Part shown: positions 1 through 6,270 of the stretch, piece after piece
How the letters are laid out: every line of letters begins with the position of its first letter
How positions within the stretch are numbered: the stretch's first letter is position 1
From: Oribacterium sp.
Lineage (GTDB): Bacteria > Bacillota_A > Clostridia > Lachnospirales > Lachnospiraceae
Assembly: GCA_017940955.1 (NCBI GenBank)
Contig: JAGAXP010000207.1
Span: forward strand, 1-11,286
Reading direction: 5' to 3'
DNA length: 11,286 bases
Notes under the pieces: model-generated
Told to the model about the DNA's origin: nothing
Databases searched by the model: none
What the model saw: the letters and a program-made list of their open reading frames with translations, nothing else
Position numbers and translations under genes: made by a program

Positions 1-53
1 ATTATCACTGTCAGATGAGTGTCTTTGTTGATTTCTCTTATTTTCCAATGTCG

Positions 54-76
54 AAGGATGATCCGACGTCATCCTT
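54..76. other. Short perfect stem-loop downstream of pyrF
   Basis: An 8-bp perfect stem (AAGGATGA paired with TCATCCTT) with a 7-nt loop lies 35 nt past the pyrF stop codon. Neither strand has a run of T after it, so it is not a clear intrinsic terminator. It could be an RNA-processing or 3'-end stability hairpin, or a spacer hairpin before a further pyr gene left of the window. Nothing else is recognisable in bases 1-111. Confidence 0.3.
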
Positions 77-111
77 GCGGTTACATAAACGGTCAGTCAA
101 AAGCTCTTACT

Positions 112-810
112 TCAGCCGACGAAATCCTTCATTGCTCTCTCGTATGCTTCAACGGGATCAGTCGCTGCTGTAATGGACCTTCCCACTACTATATAGTCGG
201 AACCAATCTCCTTTGCCTTTGCAGGTGTTGTGACTCTTGACTGATCACCTACAGCGTCGCCTGCAAATCTGATGCCCGGAGTTACTGTCATGAAGCTGTC
301 GCCTAATGTTTCGTGAATGCTTCCTGCCTCGAGAGGTGAACATACTACACCGTCCAGTCCTGCGGCTTTTGCATTTTCGGCATACTTTACAACCACATCC
401 TTTATGGGCTGATCTATGAGAAGCTCGTTTGTCATGGTCTCCTGGGAGGTTGAGGTAAGCTGTGTGACAGCAATGAGAAGAGGTCTTGTGCCGTCTTCTC
501 TTGTAAGTCCTTCAACCGCAGCCTGCATCATCTTAATTCCACCGCTTGCGTGAACATTGGTCATGTCTACGCCAAGGTCGCGAAGTGACTGCATGCCGCC
601 CTTTACGGTATTTGGAATGTCGTGAAGCTTCAGATCCAGGAAAATCTTGTGGCCTCTGTTTTTGATTTCTTTTACTATACTTGGTCCCTCTGCGTAAAAA
701 AGCTCCATTCCGATTTTTACAAAGGGCTTTCTTCCTGTGAATTTATCAAGGAACTCATAAGTCTTTTCTGCACTTGGAAAATCCAGCGCGATGATCACAT
801 CTTTTCCCAT
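112..810 (-). CDS. pyrF: Orotidine 5'-phosphate decarboxylase
   Basis: This 232-residue cytoplasmic enzyme decarboxylates OMP to UMP, the last step of de novo UMP synthesis. The family hallmarks are present in order: IALD with Asp10 near the N-terminus, the catalytic [13 protein letters not shown] block at residues 57-69 (Asp59, Lys61, Asp64), and the phosphate-gripping VTPGIR and VGRSI segments in the last third. Length fits the short bacterial TIM-barrel group. The ATG at 810 is chosen because GGAG lies 5 nt upstream. It is the last pyr gene seen in an operon with pyrK and pyrD, 145 bp after pyrD. That gap is unusually long for this operon and holds a hairpin (907-941). No terminator follows in the window, so the operon may continue leftwards, for example into pyrE. 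Confidence 0.97.
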   Translation of the reverse strand: MGKDVIIALDFPSAEKTYEFLDKFTGRKPFVKIGMELFYAEGPSIVKEIKNRGHKIFLDLKLHDIPNTVKGGMQSLRDLGVDMTNVHASGGIKMMQAAVEGLTREDGTRPLLIAVTQLTSTSQETMTNELLIDQPIKDVVVKYAENAKAAGLDGVVCSPLEAGSIHETLGDSFMTVTPGIRFAGDAVGDQSRVTTPAKAKEIGSDYIVVGRSITAATDPVEAYERAMKDFVG

Positions 811-906
811 AATATCTCCATTTCTCCGGTCTTATTCAGACGGTATTTACTCAGTTAGTATCTTGATATTTAAAATCCGGTTTTACGATATTTGAAATCC
901 ATCAAC

Positions 907-941
907 TTAGCTCAATTCAATTAAGTCTATTGAATAGCCAA
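907..941 (-). other. Stem-loop in the pyrD-pyrF spacer
   Basis: On the minus strand TTGGCT and TTCAAT pair with ATTGAA and AGCTAA (one G-U pair), giving about 12 bp with small bulges and a 7-nt loop, starting 15 nt after the pyrD stop. There is no following T-run, so it is not a canonical terminator. A role in differential mRNA stability or processing between pyrD and pyrF is possible but unproven. Confidence 0.35.
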
Positions 942-955
942 TCGCTGCTTATTTA

Positions 956-1867
956 CTATTCCACACATCCTATGATGTCGCTTAACTTCTCGATTTTAAG
1001 CTCCTCAAGAAGCTCCGGAAGCTCCTCGATGATCTTCCGGCAGGCAAATGGATCCACCAGATTTGCGGCACCAACTTCAACCGCACTGGCTCCGGCCATC
1101 ATCATTTCAACCACATCCTTTGCGTTTGAGACACCGCCCATTCCGATAACGGGAATGTTTACGGCCTTACTTACCTGGTAAACCATTCTTACTGCTACAG
1201 GGAAGATAGCCGGTCCCGAGAAGCCGCCCATCTTATTGTGTATCACAGGCTGACGGCGTTTGATATCTATCCTCATGCCAAGAAGAGTATTTATAAGTGC
1301 AAGTCCGTCAGCTCCGGCATCCTCTGCCGCCCTGGCGATGGAAACGATATCCGTAACATTGGGACTAAGCTTAATGTATACGGGCTTTTTTGCTACCTTT
1401 TTAACTTCTCTTGTGACTTCAACCACATTCTCACTGCTGGTTCCGAAGGCCATTCCGCCGCCGTGAACATTGGGGCAGGAAACATTAACCTCAATGATAC
1501 CTACCTCAGGCACCTCGCTCATGGCCTCTGCAAGCTTTACGTATTCAGGCACGCTGAATCCGGAAATGTTGGCGATGAGGGGTTTATGAAAATGCTTCGC
1601 AAGCTCGGGGATTTCAAACTTGATGACTTCCTCCATGCCGGGGTTCTGAAGACCCACGGAATTGATCATGCCCTGATAGCACTCGGCTATACGGGGGAGC
1701 TCGTTGCCGTAACGCTCTTCAACTGTTGTTCCTTTGAAGGAAATGGATCCCAGTATATCAAGGTCGTAAAGATCCCAATACTCTTTTCCGAACCCGAAGG
1801 TTCCGGATGCCGGGATCACGGGGTTACTGAGTCTGATTCCGGAAAGCTCCGTCGTTAAATCTACCAT
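956..1867 (-). CDS. pyrD: Dihydroorotate dehydrogenase B (NAD+), catalytic subunit
   Basis: This 303-residue FMN-containing TIM barrel oxidises dihydroorotate to orotate and passes electrons to PyrK and then NAD+ (class 1B enzyme). Visible family motifs are NSVGLQNPG at 69-77, NVSCPN at 128-133 with Cys131 as the catalytic base typical of class 1, the YIKLSPN strand with Lys166, NTLL at 193-196, and the FMN phosphate-binding glycines GGFSG and GMGGVS near 214-218 and 242-247. The start ATG at 1867 overlaps the end of pyrK by 7 bp, and its ribosome site GGAGGAG lies inside the pyrK C-terminal codons, so the two subunits are translationally coupled in the expected 1:1 complex. Length is normal for the family. 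Pairing with pyrK separates it from the quinone-linked class 2 and fumarate-linked class 1A enzymes. Confidence 0.97.
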   Translation of the reverse strand: MVDLTTELSGIRLSNPVIPASGTFGFGKEYWDLYDLDILGSISFKGTTVEERYGNELPRIAECYQGMINSVGLQNPGMEEVIKFEIPELAKHFHKPLIANISGFSVPEYVKLAEAMSEVPEVGIIEVNVSCPNVHGGGMAFGTSSENVVEVTREVKKVAKKPVYIKLSPNVTDIVSIARAAEDAGADGLALINTLLGMRIDIKRRQPVIHNKMGGFSGPAIFPVAVRMVYQVSKAVNIPVIGMGGVSNAKDVVEMMMAGASAVEVGAANLVDPFACRKIIEELPELLEELKIEKLSDIIGCVE

Positions 1868-2583
1868 GCGATCTCCTCCATCATGAATATCGGACCGTCC
1901 TTGCAGACGCGCTTAAAACCGTTTTTTGTCTTTTTGCTGCAGCCCATGCAGGCTCCGAAGCCGCAGCCCATCCTGGTCTCGAAGCTGAACTGTCCGTCTT
2001 TTACCACGTTGTAAACCGCCTTCAGCATTGGCTCCGGTCCGCAGCAAAGAGCATAGTCGTGATCTCCGATAATGTCGGTAACAAAACCTTTGGCGCCATA
2101 ACTACCGTCTACTGTGGCAACATTGACAGGTACGCCCAATGCTTTGAATTCGGCCTCATAAAAGACATCGGACTTTGTGTTAAAGCCGAGAGCTACATAG
2201 GGGGTGATGCCCATCTGTTTAAGACATTTAGCCAGAGCATACATAGGCGGAACACCGACTCCTCCTCCTGCTATAACAGGATTCTTTGGAATCTTCCGGA
2301 GGTCATAGCCGTTTCCCAGACCCGTGAGGACATTAATGTAGTCTCCCGGTTCCATGTAGCTCATATCTTCGGTTCCCTCACCCACAACTTTATAGATAAG
2401 GGTAAGTCTGTTCTCCGACCAGTCGCATACCGATATAGGTCTTCTGAGAAAGCGTCCCGGTATTTTAATGTCTACAAATTGTCCGGGTCTCGTGATATCG
2501 CTTGTGTCACCGTCCAATGTCATCTTAAAGATGTCAGCAGTAAGAGCTTCATTGGTCAGTATCTTGAACTCAACATCCTTCAT
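1861..2583 (-). CDS. pyrK: Dihydroorotate dehydrogenase B, electron transfer subunit
   Basis: This 240-residue FAD and [2Fe-2S] protein carries electrons from PyrD to NAD+. Domain order is a ferredoxin-reductase-like FAD domain (RPIS at 48-51 contacts flavin), an NAD-binding domain beginning with GGGVGVPP at 106-113, then a C-terminal iron-sulfur loop with Cys207, Cys212, Cys215 and Cys227 (C-X4-C-X2-C-X11-C, the PyrK pattern). The ATG at 2583 follows AGGAG by 8 nt. It is the first enzyme gene of the operon, 62 nt past a terminator hairpin that closes a leader ORF, so its expression probably depends on read-through. A much weaker promoter between hairpin and gene (TTTACC, 19 bp, TATGAT) cannot be excluded. 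Confidence 0.96.
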   Translation of the reverse strand: MKDVEFKILTNEALTADIFKMTLDGDTSDITRPGQFVDIKIPGRFLRRPISVCDWSENRLTLIYKVVGEGTEDMSYMEPGDYINVLTGLGNGYDLRKIPKNPVIAGGGVGVPPMYALAKCLKQMGITPYVALGFNTKSDVFYEAEFKALGVPVNVATVDGSYGAKGFVTDIIGDHDYALCCGPEPMLKAVYNVVKDGQFSFETRMGCGFGACMGCSKKTKNGFKRVCKDGPIFMMEEIAW

Positions 2584-2645
2584 TTACATCTCCTGACTTT
2601 GTTCTTTGATCATATTCATAGAACTGCTATTTTGGTAAAAAAATA

Positions 2646-2684
2646 CCAGCCTCAAACAAATGAAATAACATTTGTCGAGTCTGG
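2646..2684 (-). terminator. Intrinsic terminator/attenuator ahead of pyrK
   Basis: On the minus strand CCAG, CTC and CAAATG pair with CATTTG, GAG and CTGG around a TTATTT loop. The stem is roughly 15 bp with one mismatch and one bulge. It is followed at once by TATTTTTTT (2645-2637). The hairpin contains the last codons and the stop (2652-2654) of the upstream leader ORF and stands 62 nt before the pyrK start. Its place inside a biosynthetic operon leader implies conditional termination. Confidence 0.75.
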
Positions 2685-2843
2685 AATATTAAACAAACCG
2701 TTCATGTCATAAACGGCACTTCTATGAATCGAATCTATGAATTTCTTGAAAATAAATAAAAGAACCGGAAAATCAAAAATATAAATATCAAGACCGGTCG
2801 AAGCCTTTTTATTTATATTTATGTTCTTAAGAAGAGTTGTCAT
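2652..2843 (-). CDS. Putative U-rich leader peptide of the pyr operon (pyrL-like)
   Basis: This is a 63-codon ORF with a strong ribosome site (AGGAGG, 4 nt before ATG at 2843) and a good promoter just upstream. The product is a small Phe/Ile/Leu-rich peptide with no recognisable domain. The middle of the ORF (2748-2790) is about two thirds U in the RNA and encodes the hydrophobic stretch around YIFDFPVLLFIFKKF. After that comes an 8-bp triloop hairpin (2698-2716), then the terminator whose arms hold the final codons and stop. A ribosome translating to the stop would occupy the terminator stem and block its folding. This matches the known logic of the E. coli pyrBI leader, where low UTP slows polymerase in a U-rich tract so that the ribosome catches up. 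It may instead be a real small protein. A longer upstream start is possible but lacks a ribosome site. Confidence 0.65.
   Translation of the reverse strand: MTTLLKNININKKASTGLDIYIFDFPVLLFIFKKFIDSIHRSAVYDMNGLFNIPDSTNVISFV
2698..2716 (-). other. Possible transcription pause hairpin in the pyr leader
   Basis: CCGTTTAT pairs with ATGAACGG (one G-U pair) around a GAC triloop on the minus strand, 13 nt upstream of the terminator hairpin and 31 nt downstream of the U-rich tract. The position suits a pause site that synchronises polymerase with the leading ribosome. No T-run follows. Confidence 0.35.
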
Positions 2844-2878
2844 AATTCCTCCTAAAGGTTGTTTCCAAGTTCTGAGAT

Positions 2879-2907
2879 AATATAACATAAGGATGATGTA
2901 ATGGCAA
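2879..2907 (-). promoter_or_regulatory. Promoter of the pyr leader and operon
   Basis: On the minus strand TTGCCA (2907-2902), a 17-bp spacer and TATATT (2884-2879) form a good sigma-A promoter. Transcription would start near 2872, leaving about 29 nt before the leader ATG. I see no PyrR-binding loop (CCNGNGAGG-type) in the leader. The promoter lies 22 bp from the edge of palindrome E1. Confidence 0.7.
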
Positions 2908-2929
2908 GGGCGGATTTACACTAAAGGCC

Positions 2930-3159
2930 GGCCTAAGCAGGAGGTCATCCATTTAAAAACGGGTCGCTGTGGCGGAAAAATTGAAAACAGTCCCCCTAAG
3001 TGGCTCTAGGCCCTCGCCAATGTCAGATATTTTCTTTATGAAAAATCTGACTTGGCGAGGGAGCTAAGGAAAAGGGAACCAAGAGCCACTAAGGGGAACT
3101 GTTTTGATTTTTCACGTCCTCGCTCAACGTTTTTAAATGGATGACCTCCTGCTCAGGCC
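2930..3159 (-). repeat. Palindromic structured repeat, copy E1
   Basis: This is a 230-bp imperfect palindrome filling the gap between hicB and the pyr promoter. It folds in three nested stems: outer (GGCCTRAGCAGGAGGTCAT and beyond), middle (around CCCC/GGGG and GTGGCTC/GAGCCAC at 3000-3006 and 3083-3089), and inner (CCCTCGCCAA/TTGGCGAGGG flanking GTCAGAT/ATCTGAC). A 5-6 nt apical loop caps it. Aligned in minus orientation it matches copy E2 at 7172-7398 along its whole length, including the same one-sided bulge of about 22 nt (3061-3082), the same T-T mismatch and the same single-base bulges. Stem sequences differ between copies with matching changes on both arms. It carries no ORF. It is read in sense 22 nt after the hicB stop. 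It could be a MITE-like element or a structured RNA. Confidence 0.85.
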
Positions 3160-3181
3160 TACACATTCTCTGGGTGAACTT

Positions 3182-3454
3182 TTATTCGTCCCAACCCTCA
3201 CGTGGCATGATGATCATCATTTCAACAAATCTTTCTTCGGGAGTAAGGTTGACATCGTCTTTATGTGTTACTTCCGGGAGGTCGTTGGTGTCGGCGAGCT
3301 CCAGCTGGATCCAGTCGATGGCATTGGCTCTGGCATCAGCTAGTGCTTCGTCTTCCGTGGCTCCGTCTCCGAAGCACTGGTCGAGATCAAAGTACTCCAC
3401 ACGGTATCCTCCTTCCGGTTTTTTATATAATTTAGCCGGGTAATAAAATGTCAT
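3182..3454 (-). CDS. Solo HicB-fold protein (HicB-like antitoxin domain)
   Basis: This 90-residue protein shows the HicB/UPF0150 pattern: an N-terminal strand TFYYPAKLY, the turn PEGGYRVEYFDLDQCFGDG (about residues 13-31) and an amphipathic helix TEDEALADARANAIDWIQLEL (about 33-53), followed by LPEV. A usual HicB antitoxin then has a ribbon-helix-helix or HTH DNA-binding domain. Here the last 27 residues are short and acidic with no visible DNA-binding motif, and no HicA toxin gene is adjacent. The ATG at 3454 is preferred because AAGGAGG lies 12 nt upstream, at the very end of araC. An in-frame TTG at 3478 has no ribosome site. It begins 7 nt after the araC stop, so the two are one operon and probably co-translated. 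Its function is unknown; a regulator or partner of the AraC protein is one possibility. Confidence 0.8.
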   Translation of the reverse strand: MTFYYPAKLYKKPEGGYRVEYFDLDQCFGDGATEDEALADARANAIDWIQLELADTNDLPEVTHKDDVNLTPEERFVEMMIIMPREGWDE

Positions 3455-3461
3455 GGTCTGA

Positions 3462-4349
3462 TTAATCCTCCTTGCCAAACCGTTTACGGAATTTATGCGG
3501 TGTTTCTCCGGTTACGGACCTGAATATCTTTATAAAATTACCGATATTATGGAAGCCGCACTCTTCTGCAATCTCATAGACATGAGTATCAGTGTCTTTG
3601 AGAAGTCCGGCAGCCTGCTCAACACGATATCTGTTGATATAATCAAGGGGTGACACACCTGTCACGCTTCCGAAAAATCTTATAAAGTACTGTTCGTTAA
3701 GTCCCGTAAGCTCCGATAAATTTCGTATATATAGCTTTTCTTTATAGTGTTCTCTTATGAATATGATCGAATCCTTAATGGCCTTAACCTGCTTTTCCGT
3801 ATCGGTAATTTCTTTGTCTTCTATCATACCGAAAGAATAAATAAGGGCTATCACATGCAAAAGATCTGCTTTTATCATAAGCTGATCTGCCACAGAATCA
3901 AGCTCATATTTACGTACACTCACACTGTTGGTATTGCTCTTTTTTCCAAACTCACGATACCTTCTCACCATATCATTAAAGGATCTCAGTACCTGAAGGA
4001 AACCAAAATCGGATACGGTAATGAATTCATTGAACCTGATGCTGCCCTTAAGAAGCGGATAAATAAGAGCTTCATTAACCGGGTCGCTGTCATTTTTGAA
4101 GCAAAGATCCTCAAGCTTTATACGGATTGAGTATTCAACACCCTTTTCATCCAGTGATTCAAGCTTACGGATAATCCCTGAATTCACGATACAGAAGCAC
4201 TCATCAGTGATGTCATACTCCTTCAGGTTGAGCATAAGCTTATAATGCCCGTTTTTAAAATATATGATTTCCGGTTCGTCATGCCAGTCCAAACCTACGT
4301 CAAGCTTTTCGTCCTGACTGTTTATGGACTCATAAAGTAATGCTGCCAT
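3462..4349 (-). CDS. AraC-family transcriptional regulator
   Basis: This is a 295-residue DNA-binding regulator. The last 100 residues form the AraC/XylS double helix-turn-helix: a first HTH around YIRNLSELTGLNEQYFIRFF, then the signature second HTH containing VYEIAEECGFHNIGNFIKIF followed by RSVTGETPHKFRKRF. The N-terminal 170 residues look like a cupin-type sensor domain (short alternating strands such as GHYKLMLNLKEYDI), so a small ligand is likely, but it cannot be identified from sequence. The ATG at 4349 follows GAGG by 5 nt. A sigma-A-like promoter lies at 4455-4483. The only co-transcribed gene is the HicB-fold gene, so the regulator's targets are not evident from neighbours. Confidence 0.93.
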   Translation of the reverse strand: MAALLYESINSQDEKLDVGLDWHDEPEIIYFKNGHYKLMLNLKEYDITDECFCIVNSGIIRKLESLDEKGVEYSIRIKLEDLCFKNDSDPVNEALIYPLLKGSIRFNEFITVSDFGFLQVLRSFNDMVRRYREFGKKSNTNSVSVRKYELDSVADQLMIKADLLHVIALIYSFGMIEDKEITDTEKQVKAIKDSIIFIREHYKEKLYIRNLSELTGLNEQYFIRFFGSVTGVSPLDYINRYRVEQAAGLLKDTDTHVYEIAEECGFHNIGNFIKIFRSVTGETPHKFRKRFGKED

Positions 4350-4454
4350 TATATCCTCGATTCAAAACTGCCATGTAAAGGCAGCTTCGGTTAATATTTA
4401 CGTTCTAAATCATCGAAAAAGGATATTGAAACCTCTCGATATAGTGTTAATGTC

Positions 4455-4483
4455 ATGATAGCATAATTTTTTTACGCAATCAA
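4455..4483 (-). promoter_or_regulatory. Promoter of araC-hicB
   Basis: On the minus strand TTGATT (4483-4478), 17 bp and TATCAT (4460-4455) give a reasonable sigma-A promoter with an A/T-rich spacer. Transcription would start near 4448, about 100 nt before the araC start. Confidence 0.5.
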
Positions 4484-4540
4484 AGGATATTATGCCACCT
4501 AAATCTTACAAAAATCATTTTATTGTATAATTTTTATTTT

Positions 4541-4569
4541 TTGCAATGATACAAGTAATGATGTATATT
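4541..4569 (+). promoter_or_regulatory. Probable original promoter of the coaX transcript
   Basis: TTGCAA (4541-4546), a 17-bp spacer and TATATT (4564-4569) form a plus-strand promoter. The only plus-strand genes it can serve are the insertion-sequence transposase and coaX. Without the insertion it would lie about 130 nt from the coaX start codon, a normal leader length. Confidence 0.5.
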
Positions 4570-4574
4570 ACTTA

Positions 4575-4637
4575 ATAACACCAAAGGCTATCGAACCGGT
4601 TAAAGAAATGGCCCGCTATGCCTGAAAAAGGTGTTAT
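4575..4637 (+). other. Leader stem-loop left of the insertion sequence
   Basis: ATAACACC at 4575-4582 pairs perfectly with GGTGTTAT at 4630-4637, with AGGC/GCCT as a possible inner pair and a long loop. It would be at the extreme 5' end of RNA from the promoter at 4541-4569. No T-run follows. It does not match a riboswitch class that I recognise. Confidence 0.3.
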
Positions 4638-4707
4638 AAAGCAAAGACATTAAGCTTAAGTATATTCATTAAGTACTATCTTTAGACAATATGTAATGAC
4701 CTCCATT

Positions 4708-4736
4708 TTGTAGCAACGTGGATTTACCTGTATACT
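4708..4736 (+). promoter_or_regulatory. Internal promoter for the transposase
   Basis: TTGTAG (4708-4713), 17 bp and TATACT (4731-4736) lie just inside the left inverted repeat and 56 nt before the transposase ATG. The inverted pair TAGCAAC/GTTGCTA (4711-4717, 4738-4744) brackets the -10 region and could be an operator or RNA hairpin. Confidence 0.5.
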
Positions 4737-4791
4737 ATAGTTGCTAAAACAAATGGTAACAGGGATTACCGCATACAAAAGGAGGTCACAA

Positions 4792-5910
4792 ATGAATAAT
4801 ACCACAGTTTACGTAGGAATGGATGTCCACAAAGAAAGTTTTACACTTTGTGCTTATACTCTGGAGAAAGAGAAAGGCTCCTATTCCAGAAGAACACCCG
4901 CAGATTATAAGGAAGTCCTGAAGTATCTGGAATTCCTTCGCACCGTCTACGGAAACGATACTATCTTCGTATGCGGTTATGAGGCGGGCTGCCTCGGTTA
5001 CACCTTATATCACCAGTTGTCCGATCATCATGTCGACTGTGTGATCCTTGCTCCTACCACGATGCTGGAGCAACGTGGCAAAAAGAGGATCAAGACGGAT
5101 AAGCGTGATGCTAAGATCATAGGAAAATGTCTTGCCCAGCACAACTACAGTCCGGTACATGTTCCTACCGCATCTGACGAGGAAGTAAAAGAATTCCTCC
5201 GTATGCGCGATGATCATAAACTCGCACTTAAAAAGGTCAAGCAGCAGATCCTGGCATTCTGTCTAAGGCACAATTACCGATTTGACGGAAACAGCCATTG
5301 GACGGCAGCTCATATAAACTGGCTCAAGTCACTGACCCCTGAGGCTCTTTACAAAGAGATCCTCGATGAATATCTGCTGACGTATACGACCTTAAGTGAT
5401 AAGCTCGAACGTCTTGATAAAAGGATCGAAGAGCTTGCAGCAAAAAATGAATACAAAGAAGCTGTCAGGAAGCTCTGCTGTTTCATAGGTGTAAAGACAC
5501 ATACAGCATTATCCGTCATTGTTGAGGTAGGCGACTTCAAACGTTTTGCCTCAGCAGAAAAGTTCGCCTCATATATAGGGCTTGTTCCTGGCGAAGAATC
5601 AAGCGGTGACGGTCAAACGAGGCTGGGCATTACAAAGGCCGGAAACCGGCATGTACGCATGCTCCTGACGGAGGCCTCTCAGTGCTATTCAAGAGGACAG
5701 ATAGGTTACAAATCAAAAGCCTTGAAGACACGTCAGGATGGAAATACTCCACAGGTCATCGCCTATGCCGATAAGGCTAACGAGCGCCTGAGACGCAGGT
5801 ACTATAAAATGGTTCTCAGTAAGTGCAAGAAACATAACGTTGCAAAAACTGCCATCGCCAGAGAACTCGCGTGCTTTATGTGGGGCATGATGACCGATAA
5901 CATAGCATGA
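4792..5910 (+). CDS. IS110/IS1111-family transposase (DEDD recombinase)
   Basis: This 372-residue RNA-guided recombinase works on the element's circular form. The N-terminal RuvC-like DEDD domain shows VGMDVHKE (Asp11), CGYEAGCLGY with the acidic Glu, and KTDKRDAKIIGKCL with the last two Asp residues. A central helical linker follows (about 150-235). The C-terminal transposase domain carries FIGVKTHTALSVIVEVGDF, the conserved YIGLVPGEESSGDG block containing the putative nucleophilic serine, and GITKAGNRHVRMLLTEAS. The ATG at 4792 is chosen because GGAGG sits 6 nt upstream. An in-frame TTG at 4741 has no ribosome site and would add 17 residues not expected in the family. No frameshift or stop interrupts the gene. 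Confidence 0.95.
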   Translation: MNNTTVYVGMDVHKESFTLCAYTLEKEKGSYSRRTPADYKEVLKYLEFLRTVYGNDTIFVCGYEAGCLGYTLYHQLSDHHVDCVILAPTTMLEQRGKKRIKTDKRDAKIIGKCLAQHNYSPVHVPTASDEEVKEFLRMRDDHKLALKKVKQQILAFCLRHNYRFDGNSHWTAAHINWLKSLTPEALYKEILDEYLLTYTTLSDKLERLDKRIEELAAKNEYKEAVRKLCCFIGVKTHTALSVIVEVGDFKRFASAEKFASYIGLVPGEESSGDGQTRLGITKAGNRHVRMLLTEASQCYSRGQIGYKSKALKTRQDGNTPQVIAYADKANERLRRRYYKMVLSKCKKHNVAKTAIARELACFMWGMMTDNIA

Positions 5911-5929
5911 TGAGGTATAACATTGTGCT

Positions 5930-6270
5930 GCTGATATCAAGGCCAGGCCGCCTGTGGCGGTGCTTCGCAGCCTTGACATCATCATCCCACTGTTATAGTG
6001 GGCAATCAAGCAGATGTAAGATGGCTTACGCCATTTACATCTGGCCAGAACCAAGTAACAACTGAAGGCATCTTGAAAGGGCTTCGGCCATTTCAAGGTT
6101 CGAGCTATCTACGATACAACTATGTCGGCACAGAGTGATCTGTGATCCACGCTTTTAGACGGTAGAGCTCACGGCGGACCATTGACCTGTCGGTAACCAA
6201 TCCACGTATATCAGAGTGGCCAATGCCGGGAACTGATACCCCGAGGCTCTTTCCAGATGCCTTCAGTAAC
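5930..6270 (+). ncRNA. Candidate bridge/seek RNA of the insertion sequence
   Basis: The transposase 3' flank folds extensively. Hairpins: 5933-5980 (TCAAGGC/GCCTTGA with an inner CCGCC/GGCGG); 5986-6002 (CCCACT/AGTGGG); 6011-6043 (14 bp with one bulge); 6072-6097 (CTTGAAA/TTTCAAG capped by a TTCG tetraloop); and CACAGA/TCTGTG near 6130. A perfect 12-bp long-range helix (6061-6072 with 6256-6267) encloses a multi-branched domain. In IS1111-type elements the guide RNA is encoded here and specifies target and donor DNA. Ends are estimates. That the region is structured is seen directly; the guide function is family knowledge plus inference. Confidence 0.65.

Noticed and set aside
1238..1858. 206-codon plus-strand open frame
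   Set aside because: It lies fully antisense to pyrD, whose catalytic and FMN motifs are all on the minus strand; it has no ribosome site and reads as low-quality protein.
2059..2712. 217-codon plus-strand open frame
   Set aside because: It is antisense to pyrK and the leader; the minus-strand frame has intact flavin, NAD and iron-sulfur motifs.
2844..2878. PyrR-binding site in the pyr leader
   Set aside because: No CCNGNGAGG-type conserved loop is seen between the promoter and the leader ORF or within the ORF; a covariance search would settle it.
2930..3159. E1 as a CRISPR array or simple terminator
   Set aside because: There is a single palindrome rather than spaced direct repeats, and no T-run follows the stem on either strand. 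At about 230 bp it is far larger than an intrinsic terminator.
2918..3164. TACAC as a target-site duplication around E1
   Set aside because: TACAC occurs on both sides, but on the left it is 7 bp from the palindrome edge while on the right it abuts it, so the geometry does not fit a duplication.
3160..3181. A HicA toxin gene next to the HicB-fold gene
   Set aside because: The space after hicB is only 22 bp before E1, and araC is directly before it; no small double-stranded-RNA-binding-type toxin frame is present.
3137..3443. Plus-strand open frames over E1 and the hicB gene
   Set aside because: They are antisense to hicB or run through the palindrome, have no ribosome site, and show no recognisable protein features.
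4350..4688. A hidden small gene between araC and the insertion sequence
   Set aside because: Only very short frames without ribosome sites occur; the stretch is A/T-rich and is explained by two opposing promoters and a leader stem-loop.
5713..6096. Minus-strand frame at the end of the transposase and in the guide RNA region
   Set aside because: It overlaps the conserved transposase C-terminus in antisense and crosses strong hairpins; no ribosome site.
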